Shown: one piece after another, positions 26,721 through 36,246 of the stretch
How the letters are laid out: every line of letters begins with the position of its first letter
Numbering within the stretch: position 1 is the first letter of the stretch
Source: Burkholderiales bacterium
GTDB lineage: Bacteria > Pseudomonadota > Gammaproteobacteria > Burkholderiales > Burkholderiaceae_D
Assembly (NCBI GenBank): GCA_947475815.1
Contig: CANJOT010000006.1
Span: 1 to 44,397, forward strand
Length of the DNA stretch: 44,397 nucleotides
Direction: 5' to 3'
Notes under the pieces: model-generated
What the model saw: the letters and a program-made list of their open reading frames with translations, nothing else
What the model was told of the DNA's origin: nothing
Databases searched by the model: none
Position numbers and translations under genes: made by a program

Positions 26721-28813
26721 TGGGCACGTCACGCAAGATTGTAGGCGTCGACATCGGCGGCACCTTCACCGACTTCGCACTGGTAGACCCCGACACAGGC
26801 GAGCTGCACATCGGCAAGCGCCTGACCACGCCGGACGACCCGAGCCGCGCGCTGCTGCAGGGCATCGACGAACTGTGCAAGCGTGTCGGGGTGCCCTACC
26901 AGGACCTCGACCGCATCTGCCATGCCACCACACTGGTGACCAACGCCATCATCGAACGCAAGGGTACCAAGACCGGGCTGATCGTGACCGAAGGTTTTCG
27001 CGACATCCTCATCATGGGACGCGAATCACGCTATGACCATTACGACCTGGCCTTCGAGCGGCCACAGCCACTGGTGCCGCGCAGCCTGACGCGCGAGGTC
27101 ACCGAACGCCTGGCCTGGAACGACGAGGTGGTCACCGCACTCAACCTCGACAGCGTGCGCACAGCGGTCAGCGAACTGGTCGCCGAAGGGGTACGTTCGC
27201 TCGCCGTCTGCCTGATTCACTCCTACCGTAACCCGGCCCATGAAATCGCCATCAAGCGACTGGTCGAGGCCGAATTTCCCGAGGTCGATTGCACCATCTC
27301 AAGCGAGGTCGCCGCCGAGATCCGCGAGTATGAACGCGCCTCCACAGCGGTCTCGAACGCGTACATACGTCCGCTGGTGCGCCAGTATCTGGCCACGCTT
27401 GACCAGAACCTCGCCGAGCGCGGCTTCCAGCATCACGTGCAGGTCATGCTCTCGAACGGCGGCATTTCCAGCACCGAGGTGGCGCAGCGTTTTCCGATCC
27501 AGCTCATCGAATCCGGTCCCGCCGCCGGCGCGCTCGCGGCCGCACTGTATTCACGGCTGCTCGGCATCCAGCAGACGCTGGCCTTCGACATGGGCGGCAC
27601 GACGGCCAAGCTGTGTTGCATCGAAGGCGGTCAGCCCTACCACGCCAACATGTTCGAAGCGGCACGCGCGCGCCGCTTCAAAAAGGGCAGCGGCCTGCCC
27701 CTGATGATCCCGGTGATCGAACTGATCGAAGTCGGCGCCGGCGGCGGCAGCATTGCCCATATCGACAAGCTCGGCCTGCTCAAGGTCGGGCCGCACAGCG
27801 CCGGCGCCAATCCCGGCCCGGCAGCCTACAACCAGGGCGGCACCGAACCCACCGTGACCGACGCCGACATCGTGCTCGGGTATGTCGACCCGGCGCGGTT
27901 TCTCGGCGGCGACATGGTGCTCAGCAGCGCTGCCGCCGAAACCGCCATCAACGAGCGCGTGGCCAAGACCCTCAAACGCTCGGCGGTGGAAGGCGCCTGG
28001 GGTATCTTCAACGTGGTCAACGAAACAATGGTTGCCGCAGGCAAACGTTATGCCGCCGAGAAGGCGCTCGACCTGCGCAACTTCACCCTGATCACCTTTG
28101 GCGGCGCGGCGCCCATCCACGCCTGGCAGGTCGGCCACATTCTTGGCATCGCGCGTGTTGTCTATCCGCTCGGTGCAGGCGCCACCTCGGCCGTTGGCCT
28201 GTGCGTCGCGGCACCGGTGGTCAATCTGTCAAACAGCTACCCGGCCCGGCTCGACAGCCTCAAGTGGGCCAACATTGCCGCCCTCTACGAAGAAATGGAA
28301 GTCCGCGCGCACGAGATGCTGCTGTCGGCCGGCGCGCTGGCGCCTTCGATCACCATGTCGCACATGGTCGACATGCGCTACAGCGGGCAAGGCTACGAAA
28401 TCGAGGTCAGCATTTCCGGCGTTGATCTGCACGCCGACGGTGCGCTGATCGTGCGTGAACTGCGCGAGCGCTTCGAGCGCACCTACCTGATGCACTACGC
28501 CGCCCTGCCCTCGTCTGGTGTGCCCGAGACCGTGACCTGGCGCCTCAAGGCCTCCGGCGAGCCAGTCTCACTCGACCTCAAGCCGGGCGCGGCCGAAAGC
28601 AAACCCATGCCCGCACAGCGCGGCATACGACGCGCCTATTTCGGACCGGAGCATGGTTTTGTCGAATGCCCGGTCTACGACCGCTACCAGCTCAAGCCCG
28701 GCGCCAGCGGCCAGGGCCCGGCCCTGTTTGAAGAACGCGAAACCACGGTGGTGCTCGATCCGGGCGCACACTGGACGGTCGACGCCTGGCTCAACCTTTC
28801 CGTGACGCGCTGA
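26720..28813 (+). CDS. Hydantoinase A / oxoprolinase family protein
   Basis: The 697-residue ATP-binding subunit belongs to the sugar-kinase/Hsp70-type ATPase fold. Phosphate loops are visible: VDIGGTFTDFALVD (about residues 9-22) and FDMGGTTAK (about 289-297), with LITFGGAAPIHA near 459 as the adenosine motif. With the preceding B subunit it should hydrolyse a cyclic amide, or carboxylate a ketone, at the cost of ATP. The length matches HyuA. A strong GGAGG site lies 9 bases before the ATG. The gene continues into the CapA-like gene after 65 bp. Confidence 0.94.
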   Translation: MGTSRKIVGVDIGGTFTDFALVDPDTGELHIGKRLTTPDDPSRALLQGIDELCKRVGVPYQDLDRICHATTLVTNAIIERKGTKTGLIVTEGFRDILIMGRESRYDHYDLAFERPQPLVPRSLTREVTERLAWNDEVVTALNLDSVRTAVSELVAEGVRSLAVCLIHSYRNPAHEIAIKRLVEAEFPEVDCTISSEVAAEIREYERASTAVSNAYIRPLVRQYLATLDQNLAERGFQHHVQVMLSNGGISSTEVAQRFPIQLIESGPAAGALAAALYSRLLGIQQTLAFDMGGTTAKLCCIEGGQPYHANMFEAARARRFKKGSGLPLMIPVIELIEVGAGGGSIAHIDKLGLLKVGPHSAGANPGPAAYNQGGTEPTVTDADIVLGYVDPARFLGGDMVLSSAAAETAINERVAKTLKRSAVEGAWGIFNVVNETMVAAGKRYAAEKALDLRNFTLITFGGAAPIHAWQVGHILGIARVVYPLGAGATSAVGLCVAAPVVNLSNSYPARLDSLKWANIAALYEEMEVRAHEMLLSAGALAPSITMSHMVDMRYSGQGYEIEVSISGVDLHADGALIVRELRERFERTYLMHYAALPSSGVPETVTWRLKASGEPVSLDLKPGAAESKPMPAQRGIRRAYFGPEHGFVECPVYDRYQLKPGASGQGPALFEERETTVVLDPGAHWTVDAWLNLSVTR

Positions 28814-28878
28814 AACCGGCCGCACCGCCCTGGCAACCTGAACGCTCACCACCAACCCTCCACACAGCCCTGCCGACC

Positions 28879-29928
28879 ATGACAACCAAAATAATCCTCA
28901 CGGGTGACATCAATCTGATGAACGTCGACGACCCGTCGGTTCCCTTCGCCAGAGTGCTCTCCGAGTTCAGCGAAGCAGACGTGGTGTTCGGCAATCTGGA
29001 ATGCTGCTTCTACGACCCGCCGGGGGAACACTCGATCCACCGCGAAGGCTTTTTTGCGCAGTCGGAGAACGTTGCGGCGCTGGCCCATGGCCACATCGAT
29101 GCGGTTGGTCTGGCCAACAACGTCAACTACCAGGAAGAAGCCATCCTCTCGTCGATCGCCCGACTCGACGCCCTTGGTATTGCCCACACAGGTGCCGGCA
29201 AAAACCGGCGCGAGGCCAACGAGCCAGTGGTGCTCGTACGCGATGGCGTGCGCATCGGCCTGGTGCAGCGCACCTGCGTGTACTGGCCCATCAACCATGA
29301 AGCGGCCGACAATGCCGCCGGCGTGGCCGTGCTGCGTGGCCATACCGCCTACCAGGTGCCGCTGCACAAAACCAGCCCGCAGGCCATGCCGCTCAACCGC
29401 CCCGGCGTACCGCCCGTCATCGTCACCTGGACCGACCCGGCCTACCTGAAGCGCTTCTGCGAGGAAATCCGCGCGCTCAAAGAACGCACGGATGTCGTCA
29501 TCGCGTCCTTCCACTGGGGTCTGGAGCACGATGTGCTCGAGTACATGGAAGAGATCGCCCATGCCGTCATTGATGCCGGCGCCGACGTGGTCTTCGGCCA
29601 TGGCCCGCACTATTCGCTACCGGTCGAATCCTACCGTGGCAAGCCGATCTATTACGGCCTGGGCAGTTTTTCCTTCCACACCGGCCACGGCGGCATCAAG
29701 TCGGGCGACTGGGTTGGTTTGCTCGCGCGCATCACCTTCGACAACGCGGCCAAGGTCATCACCCGCGCCAGTTTTCAGTTCGTGCGGCACAACGAGCGCA
29801 ACGAATCCGTGCCTTGTCCGCTGGCCAATGAACAGGCGATGCTTGAAGAGATCGCCCATGGCAGCAAATCCTACGCGACACGATTCAAACCCGACGGCGA
29901 CGAAGTCCTTATTATGCTGGGGGACTGA
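28879..29928 (+). CDS. CapA-family metallophosphatase-fold protein
   Basis: The 349-residue protein resembles the poly-gamma-glutamate synthesis protein CapA. It has TGDINLM at the N-terminus, VVFGNLECC (about residues 35-43), ASFHWGLEHD, and VFGHGPHYSLPVE followed by YYGLGSFSF. It has no signal peptide. The usual Asn-Asn-His-x-x-Asp metal motif reads ANNVNYQEE here, so the conserved His and Asp are missing and the metal site may be altered. Capsule genes are absent, so a role as a cytosolic hydrolase in the hydantoinase pathway is more likely than polymer synthesis. The stop is one base from the next start. Confidence 0.85.
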   Translation: MTTKIILTGDINLMNVDDPSVPFARVLSEFSEADVVFGNLECCFYDPPGEHSIHREGFFAQSENVAALAHGHIDAVGLANNVNYQEEAILSSIARLDALGIAHTGAGKNRREANEPVVLVRDGVRIGLVQRTCVYWPINHEAADNAAGVAVLRGHTAYQVPLHKTSPQAMPLNRPGVPPVIVTWTDPAYLKRFCEEIRALKERTDVVIASFHWGLEHDVLEYMEEIAHAVIDAGADVVFGHGPHYSLPVESYRGKPIYYGLGSFSFHTGHGGIKSGDWVGLLARITFDNAAKVITRASFQFVRHNERNESVPCPLANEQAMLEEIAHGSKSYATRFKPDGDEVLIMLGD

Positions 29929-29929
29929 C

Positions 29930-30475
29930 ATGGCTGAGCAATCCGGCTCCCGGCTACCCCTGCTCGAACCACAAGACATGACGCCCGCGCAGCGCGAGGT
30001 GTACGAACGATTCACCGCGCCGCGACCGAATGGCACGCGACCCAAGGGCACGCCCTACCGGATCACGCTGCACTGGCCCGAATTCACCGGGCTCTGGTTT
30101 CAGACCGGAGAAACCCTGCGCAAGCAGGGCCAGTTGCCCGCCAGCCTGTCCGAACTCGTCATCCTGATGGCGGTTAGTCATTGGCAGTGTGAACATGCCA
30201 TGGGCACCCACGCGATGGCGGCGCGCAACAAGGGGCTACCGGAAAGTATTGTCAGTGCGGTGCTGCGCGGCCAGCGGCCCGAGGGCATGGACGCGGCCCA
30301 GGCTGCCATCCACGACTACTGCAATGAACTGCAGATCAGCCACAAGGTGAGCGCTGCCAGCCATGACGCCGTGCTGCGCCAGTTTGGCCCCTTTGGCATT
30401 GTCGAGCTGACCGCCGTGCTCGGCTACTACACCATGGTTGCCATGACCCTGAATGCCAACAGCGCGGCCGACTGA
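29930..30475 (+). CDS. Carboxymuconolactone decarboxylase (AhpD-fold) family protein
   Basis: The 181-residue all-helical protein has the CMD signature LSELVILMAVSHWQCEHAMGTHAMAARNKGLPESIV. Only the first cysteine of the AhpD CxxC pair is present, which argues for a lactone decarboxylase or other non-redox member. ATG 29930 lies one base after the CapA-like stop, preceded by a GGGGG ribosome site, so it is the last gene of the operon starting at 25071. The substrate is not known. Confidence 0.88.
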   Translation: MAEQSGSRLPLLEPQDMTPAQREVYERFTAPRPNGTRPKGTPYRITLHWPEFTGLWFQTGETLRKQGQLPASLSELVILMAVSHWQCEHAMGTHAMAARNKGLPESIVSAVLRGQRPEGMDAAQAAIHDYCNELQISHKVSAASHDAVLRQFGPFGIVELTAVLGYYTMVAMTLNANSAAD

Positions 30476-30484
30476 GCCGGCGGT

Positions 30485-31390
30485 TCAGCTGTTCCAGGGC
30501 GAGGCACGAAACCAGGCCACCAGAAAATCCATAAAAATCTTGACCCGGCGCGGCACGGTCCGGTCACGGGCATAAGCCAGCGAGAACTTGCGGCGCGGTC
30601 CGGTGTAGGCAGGCAACACCCGGACCAGCGACTGGCCGCGTCCGTCGGCCGTGAAATAGTCGGGCAGAATCGAGATGCCCACGCCACTCATGACGGCGTC
30701 ACGCAGCACCAGAATACTGTTTGAAGACAGCGAGCCGCTCACCGACACTGTCTTCGCACCCAGCGGCGAAGACAGATGCCATTTGTGATCCGGCCACATG
30801 CCAACATGCACCAGACAGTTGTGTAACGCCAGTTCCTCCGGCAGCAAGGGCGCTGCCTTCTTCGCCAGATACCCCTCGGAAGCATAAACCGACCAGCCTG
30901 CCTCGCCCAGCTCTTTGGCGATCAGTCCGGGAATGGGCATCGGCCCCAGATGCAAGGCCAGATCGAGGCCACGCTTCATCGCCGTCAGGGACTGGGCCGG
31001 ATTCTCGTCGATCATCAAGGTGATCTCGATATCCGGATACTGCTCATTGAAACGCGCCACCGCCGGCGCGAGATAGAAGATGGCGAACGAATGTGGCGCC
31101 CGCAGCGTCACCGTGCCACGCGGATTGCGCTGCATGTCCCGGGCGCGGTCGTCGGCCGCCTCGACCGCGGACAGTATCGAGACGCACGACTCATAATAAT
31201 GCTGGCCGATGCCGGTGATCTCAAGATGCCGCGTGGTACGGATGAGCAGCCGCACGCCCAGGCTTTGCTCAAGCTGGCTCACACCCTTGCTCACGAACGA
31301 CGGCGACACCGACAGCCGCTCCGCCGCAGCACCGAAACTCATATGCTGGACGACGGCCACGAACGCACGCATCATGTTGAATTGGTCCAT
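30485..31390 (-). CDS. LysR-family transcriptional regulator
   Basis: The 301-residue protein has an N-terminal winged helix-turn-helix (residues 1-60: MRAFVAVVQHMSFGAAAERLSVSPSFVSKGVSQLEQSLG) and a C-terminal periplasmic-binding-like effector domain. It resembles the DsdA/CrgA-like LysR group (RTTRHLEITGIGQHYYE). It converges with the hydantoinase operon, ending 9 bases after it, and is the only regulator in the catabolic cluster. It is therefore the natural candidate for the paired sites at 23162 and 24975. A TATAAT word (31396-31401) lies very close to its ATG. Confidence 0.92.
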   Translation of the reverse strand: MDQFNMMRAFVAVVQHMSFGAAAERLSVSPSFVSKGVSQLEQSLGVRLLIRTTRHLEITGIGQHYYESCVSILSAVEAADDRARDMQRNPRGTVTLRAPHSFAIFYLAPAVARFNEQYPDIEITLMIDENPAQSLTAMKRGLDLALHLGPMPIPGLIAKELGEAGWSVYASEGYLAKKAAPLLPEELALHNCLVHVGMWPDHKWHLSSPLGAKTVSVSGSLSSNSILVLRDAVMSGVGISILPDYFTADGRGQSLVRVLPAYTGPRRKFSLAYARDRTVPRRVKIFMDFLVAWFRASPWNS

Positions 31391-31440
31391 GGGTGATTAT
31401 ATCGCTGGCACTGCTTTGCGCAGCACCACCGGACTATCGG

Positions 31441-31861
31441 TCAACCAGATTCTGATCGTCCTGTGCGGTCGCGCGCTGCGGCGACTCGTGAAAACGTCAT
31501 CAGAAATGTCGCGATATCGCGGACCACCCGTTCGAGGGTTGGAGCACTGACATTCAGACCCCCTGTAAACGCGTTCCATTGAAGGCCCTTGCCCGCATCT
31601 ATCGCGAAGGTTTGCGTCAAGGCAATTGGCGGCTCAACCGGAAGTGATTCCGTCGTCAAGGACAATCGCGAAAATCTCTCGAAAAATGGCGAGCATCACC
31701 TTGGGCGCGGACTCTCCGTAGCCAAGGAAGTCAACGTCACGCGTTGGGCGATGGGGATCGTCGAACCAGATCGTCAGCAACATGGCACCCTTGAGAACGA
31801 ATCGGTCACGATGCGGCGACAAACTCAACCGATGCAACAGGCGCTCAATGGCGTACCGCGT
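31441..31861 (-). pseudogene. abiEii: AbiEii-type nucleotidyltransferase toxin, internally deleted
   Basis: The minus strand at 31634-31858 reads RYAIERLLHRLSLSPHRD then FVLKGAMLL and PHRPTRDVDFLG, the conserved start of AbiEii toxins, and stops after FREIFAIVLDDG. In another frame, 31441-31625 reads PIALTQTFAIDAGKGLQWNAF followed by APTLERVVRDIATFL, the AbiEii C-terminus. The central part (well over 100 residues) is missing and the frames differ, so the gene is dead. The N-terminal end is also cut where it meets the AbiEi remnant. An intact protein would be about 300 residues. Confidence 0.78.
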
Positions 31862-32129
31862 GAATCAATGGATATTCAAACTTCGGTCTCCAGGCATGCG
31901 CACCAATGGCTATCCAAACCCGCGCGGGTATCTGGTCCGTCAGATCGTGGAACGCCAGCGCCGATGTGAGGCAAATCAACCCCTTGGGTAGCAGTTTGGA
32001 AACCTCTGCAAGACTGCGATGCAGGTGAAGGGAAGCGCCCGAGCGTTGATAAAGTCCGCGAGCCAGACGCGTCAGCACACCGTCTAGCTCAAGCCGCGAG
32101 ACTAACCCTGCTAAACCGTTAATCCAGCT
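31845..32129 (-). pseudogene. abiEi: AbiEi-type antitoxin remnant
   Basis: The minus strand reads VLTRLARGLYQRSG, then HRSLAEVSKLLPKGLICL, SALAFHDLTDQIPARVW and WRPKFEYP, matching the middle of AbiEi antitoxins. After FEYP the match ends and the frame stops at 31845. The N-terminal helix-turn-helix part is mostly gone (a stop lies at 32130-32132), and about 100 C-terminal residues are missing. It overlaps the AbiEii remnant, so a deletion has fused the two genes of an old type IV toxin-antitoxin pair. Confidence 0.78.
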
Positions 32130-32477
32130 TTATCTTTGCCAGACCCTCTGCGAAGAGCCAAAGTATTAAAGGCTTTCTGCATATGGAATCAACAGAGGCG
32201 CTGTCCAGACCACGTGCAAGGGCCGGTGAGAGCGCGCTTCACAATCTCGGAAGCCCGTCTGCTGAAAATCGCCATGGACTCGCGCGTCGCCCGATCTTAA
32301 ATTGGTTAGATGTTACGGCACGGTCAGCATCGGCTGTCTCGTTAGCCCGTACCAGCGCTTCAATCCAACGACGAGCACAATGAGACTATGAACGAATCCT
32401 TGCGTTGCGGCCCAATGAACGATCCCGTGGACAGTACCAGTGATCGCCGCTTTACCGCCTTGCCGGCCATCTTTCAA
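32130..32477. other. Spacer between AbiE remnants and TctC fragment
   Basis: I see no convincing gene in these 348 bases. Short open frames exist on both strands, but none shows family motifs or a good ribosome site. It is probably decayed DNA. Confidence 0.5.
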
Positions 32478-32810
32478 ATGAAGGTGTGGGTTCGGCATCT
32501 TGCGTTGGCGGTGCTCTGTTCTTCGTGCACAGGGGCAGCGCTTGCACAGCAGTATCCAACAAAGGGAGTACGAATCATTGTCCCCTTTGGAGCAGGAACT
32601 GGCGCAGACCTAGCCGCTCGCATTCTTGCGGATAAGCTTGGGAAGGCGATGGGCCAGGCGTTCATCGTTGAAAATCGTGTTGGTGCGGGCGGAATTCGCA
32701 AGTTACAGCTGTCTTGCCCTGAACTGCTTTCCTTGACGAATGAGCACGTCCAGCCACGACAAACTGGTGTTGTGGTCGGTCAGGCCCGGTTTCTCGCGAA
32801 TGACGGCTAG
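32478..32810 (+). pseudogene. Truncated Bug/TctC substrate-binding protein
   Basis: The frame begins MKVWVRHLALAVLCSSCTG with a signal peptide ending ALAQQ, then reads YPTKGVRIIVPFGAGTGADLAAR and FIVENRVGAGG, the first 70-75 residues of a Bug protein. At about 32697 homology ends abruptly and unrelated residues run to the stop at 32810. A complete protein is about 325 residues, so more than three quarters are missing. The break coincides with a sequence block (32713-32755) repeated elsewhere in the window, so it looks like a recombination scar. Confidence 0.8.
32713..32755. repeat. Junction block sharing words with 35444-35485 and 21891-21909
   Basis: CTTGCCCTG and ACTGCTTTCCTTGAC (32723-32737) recur in the same order and orientation at 35444-35485. 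The adjoining CGAATGAGCACGTCCAGCC (32737-32755) is identical to 21891-21909. The block lies exactly where the TctC fragment stops. No insertion-sequence ends could be recognised. Confidence 0.55.
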
Positions 32811-32898
32811 GTCAATGGCGCTGTTGCAGCACCCACAAAAACGGCCCAATACTTCATGAAGCTCAAAAGCCGGGATAATGCCACCCACCGGATCATGA

Positions 32899-34368
<1,470 letters not shown>

Positions 34369-34377
34369 CGATCATCG

Positions 34378-35376
34378 ATGACCATAAGCGAACTGCTGTC
34401 ACAATTTCGGACGCTAGGGGGTATTGCTGACAATATCAGCATTCGTCAATGTGAGCATGGCCATGGCTTGTTTGCCGTCAACCCAAACCAGCCGGTACGA
34501 TTGCTCACACCCGTGCAACTTTTGATCTCACCCACCTTGCTGCGAGTGACGTCCGACGGACATATAAAAGTAAAATCTGCAAGTGGCTTGAGCGCTGAAG
34601 TGGCGGCCTTCCATGAGCACTATCAACGTACCTTAAGTTGGGGTGCCGGTGGTTTAGGGTATATCAACCAGCATCGTCAGCAGCTATGTGCCTTATCCGA
34701 TTCCTTGAAAACATTTCTGCAAATTCTCGGGTGCCGAGATGACTTGAGTCTGCAACTTGCGCCACCGGAGGCATTCCATCGCCATTGCATCAGCCGACAG
34801 ATCAGTGTGCAAGGGGCCTCAATGCTGATGCCCATGCTGGAGCTGGCAAACCACTCCGACGAGGGGGCGCCTTATGTCGTAATGCAAGATGGCGTCAGTT
34901 TGTCAGGCACATTTGACGACGAAGTCGTGGCACGTTACCGCCACCACATGGATGCCTTCCACTTCTTTTTTAACTATCACTTTGCCAAGCCTAGCCGGAC
35001 GACTTTGTCGTGTGACGTCAACATCGACATTCCAGGCTTCAGATCACTTCGAATCTCCAGACTGGATGGTCTATCAGAGGCTCGCAAAGCTTATCGTGTG
35101 CCGCAAGTCAGCACGAGTAAAAATGAAATTCACCTGTCATTTGTCGAACTGGTGAATCTGGATGAGCCGAATCTTCCCAGGAAAATTTTTCTGGAATTGC
35201 TCATGGAGCAAGGCATTCCAATGAGCAGCGCGAATCAAATTTTTGATGGCCTGCTTGGGCACAACCGCGAAGTTCTTCAAGATTTCCTGAAGGCCTGTGA
35301 AGGAGCAGAAGGTCTGATCATTCAGAATCTCAAGACCATTGCGGCCTACCAATTGGCCAACCTGAATCAGTCGTAA
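34378..35376 (+). CDS. SET-domain protein, LSMT/SETD-like lysine methyltransferase
   Basis: The 332-residue cytosolic protein shows SET landmarks of the Rubisco-LSMT/SETD type: GHGLFAV (28-34), CISRQI near 137-142, then MLMPMLELANHSDEGAPY (149-166) with the NHS cofactor motif, and MDAFHFFFNYHFA (191-203) in place of the usual tyrosine-glycine-phenylalanine segment. A helical C-terminal domain (about 240-332) corresponds to the substrate-binding domain. It should transfer methyl groups from S-adenosylmethionine to a protein side chain; the target is unknown. It starts 9 bases after the ubiquitin-autotransporter stop, so the two are probably co-transcribed. It has no secretion signal. Lower GC than the chromosomal genes suggests transfer. 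Confidence 0.78.
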   Translation: MTISELLSQFRTLGGIADNISIRQCEHGHGLFAVNPNQPVRLLTPVQLLISPTLLRVTSDGHIKVKSASGLSAEVAAFHEHYQRTLSWGAGGLGYINQHRQQLCALSDSLKTFLQILGCRDDLSLQLAPPEAFHRHCISRQISVQGASMLMPMLELANHSDEGAPYVVMQDGVSLSGTFDDEVVARYRHHMDAFHFFFNYHFAKPSRTTLSCDVNIDIPGFRSLRISRLDGLSEARKAYRVPQVSTSKNEIHLSFVELVNLDEPNLPRKIFLELLMEQGIPMSSANQIFDGLLGHNREVLQDFLKACEGAEGLIIQNLKTIAAYQLANLNQS

Positions 35377-35443
35377 TTTCGTAAAATTATTTCGGCCTGC
35401 GTCTAGATACCCGACTCGCACCGACCCGGCAAGCGGCATGCTA

Positions 35444-35485
35444 CTTGCCCTGCCCTATAGCGCTAACTGGACTGCTTTCCTTGAC
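35444..35485. repeat. Right copy of the junction repeat flanking the ubiquitin/SET cassette
   Basis: CTTGCCCTG and ACTGCTTTCCTTGAC match 32713-32737 in direct orientation, with a 16-17 base insertion between the two words here. Together the copies bracket the ubiquitin-autotransporter and SET genes. Confidence 0.5.
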
Positions 35486-35509
35486 ACCAGACTTGATCTT
35501 AGACATCAT
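35481..35509 (+). promoter_or_regulatory. Candidate promoter of the tumE-tumA operon
   Basis: A perfect TTGACA (35481-35486) is followed after 17 bases by CATCAT (35504-35509). The ATG of the toxin gene is at 35519, so the leader would be very short. Confidence 0.45.
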
Positions 35510-35517
35510 ATCTGAGA
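35497..35517. promoter_or_regulatory. Possible TumA operator
   Basis: Two half-sites, TCTTAGA and TCTGAGA, each nearly self-palindromic, are 7 bases apart and overlap the -10 region. This fits autoregulation by the HTH antitoxin, but it is a visual call only. Confidence 0.3.
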
Positions 35518-35518
35518 C

Positions 35519-35848
35519 ATGAAACCGCCCAAGATTCAGGAAATCTATGCCCCGAAAGACGTAGCCCTTCCTGCCAGGCTGGGCGGCGGCGTGCTTAAAG
35601 AGCGAGTGATTCGAGAGTTGCCGTCGAAAAGGGTCGTCAGCTATGCGCTGGCCTACATCAACCCACTGATTTTCAGTGGTGACAATGGCCGGGTACTGGG
35701 TTACGACAACAGCCACGGCTACTCGCACCGACATTACTTTGGGCGCATCACCCCGGAGCCGTTCGACGGCTACGAAAAACTATATGAGCGTTTCGAGCAA
35801 GAGTGGCAGATAATCGCCGTCAAGTTCGTCAATGGGGAACAGATATGA
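35519..35848 (+). CDS. tumE: TumE-family toxin (DUF6516)
   Basis: The 109-residue protein carries the family core GDNGRVLGYDNSHGYSHRHYFG, rich in His and Tyr, followed by FDGYEKLYERFEQEW. In toxin-antitoxin systems of this type, TumE is the toxin and an HTH protein the antitoxin; the mode of action is not settled in my knowledge. The stop overlaps the antitoxin start by 4 bases (ATGA at 35845-35848). A promoter-like TTGACA lies just upstream. The ribosome site is weak. Confidence 0.85.
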   Translation: MKPPKIQEIYAPKDVALPARLGGGVLKERVIRELPSKRVVSYALAYINPLIFSGDNGRVLGYDNSHGYSHRHYFGRITPEPFDGYEKLYERFEQEWQIIAVKFVNGEQI

Positions 35849-36246
35849 CGAAGAAAAAAATCACACTGGCAGACTTTGCAAAAAGCCCCGCGCTGAAAGC
35901 GCACTCCCAGCGCAGCAAAGCCGTCGCGCGCGCATTGGATGAAACGGCAGACACCCTGCCTTATACCATGACATTTACCAGCTTCGAGTTCGAGGATTTT
36001 TTAAGCCAGCTCACTCCAAAGCGGTTTGAACTGCTGCGACTGGCGAGCAAGGGGACGCGCTCCATTTCGGACTTGGCAACTGCCGCCCACCGGGACCAAA
36101 GTGCGGTTTCGAGGGATGTGGCGAAGCTCAGCAAGCTGGGGCTGGTCACGGTTGAGCTTGTTGCCAACGAAGGGCACGGACAAAAAAAGATCGTGAAGCC
36201 CGTAGCCACCACAATCTCGTTCAATGCGTCGATTGTTGCGGTCTGA
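35845..36246 (+). CDS. tumA: TumA-type HTH antitoxin
   Basis: The 133-residue protein has a winged helix-turn-helix in its C-terminal half (LTPKRFELLRLASKGTRSIS, then SAVSRDVAKLSKLGLVTVE), MarR/ArsR-like, preceded by a Lys-rich N-terminus. It should neutralise TumE and repress the operon. ATG 35845 is chosen for the GGGGA ribosome site 6 bases upstream and the ATGA overlap with tumE; an earlier in-frame start is inside tumE. Its last 26 bases overlap the 3' end of the convergent parD gene. Confidence 0.83.
   Translation: MTKKKITLADFAKSPALKAHSQRSKAVARALDETADTLPYTMTFTSFEFEDFLSQLTPKRFELLRLASKGTRSISDLATAAHRDQSAVSRDVAKLSKLGLVTVELVANEGHGQKKIVKPVATTISFNASIVAV

Noticed and set aside
32253-32390. Minus-strand frame reading ARRWIEALVRANETADADRAV, possible end of a regulator gene
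   Set aside because: Too short, no start or ribosome site, and no family signature I can name.
32703-32888. Minus-strand open frame with LDVLIRQGKQF, considered as a transposase remnant
   Set aside because: No family motif, terminal inverted repeats or target duplication could be recognised; only the repeated 19-base word is real.
35441-35490. GCTAAC/TTAGCG words considered as an integron attC site
   Set aside because: They do not fit the paired RYYYAAC/GTTRRRY layout and no integron integrase is in the window.
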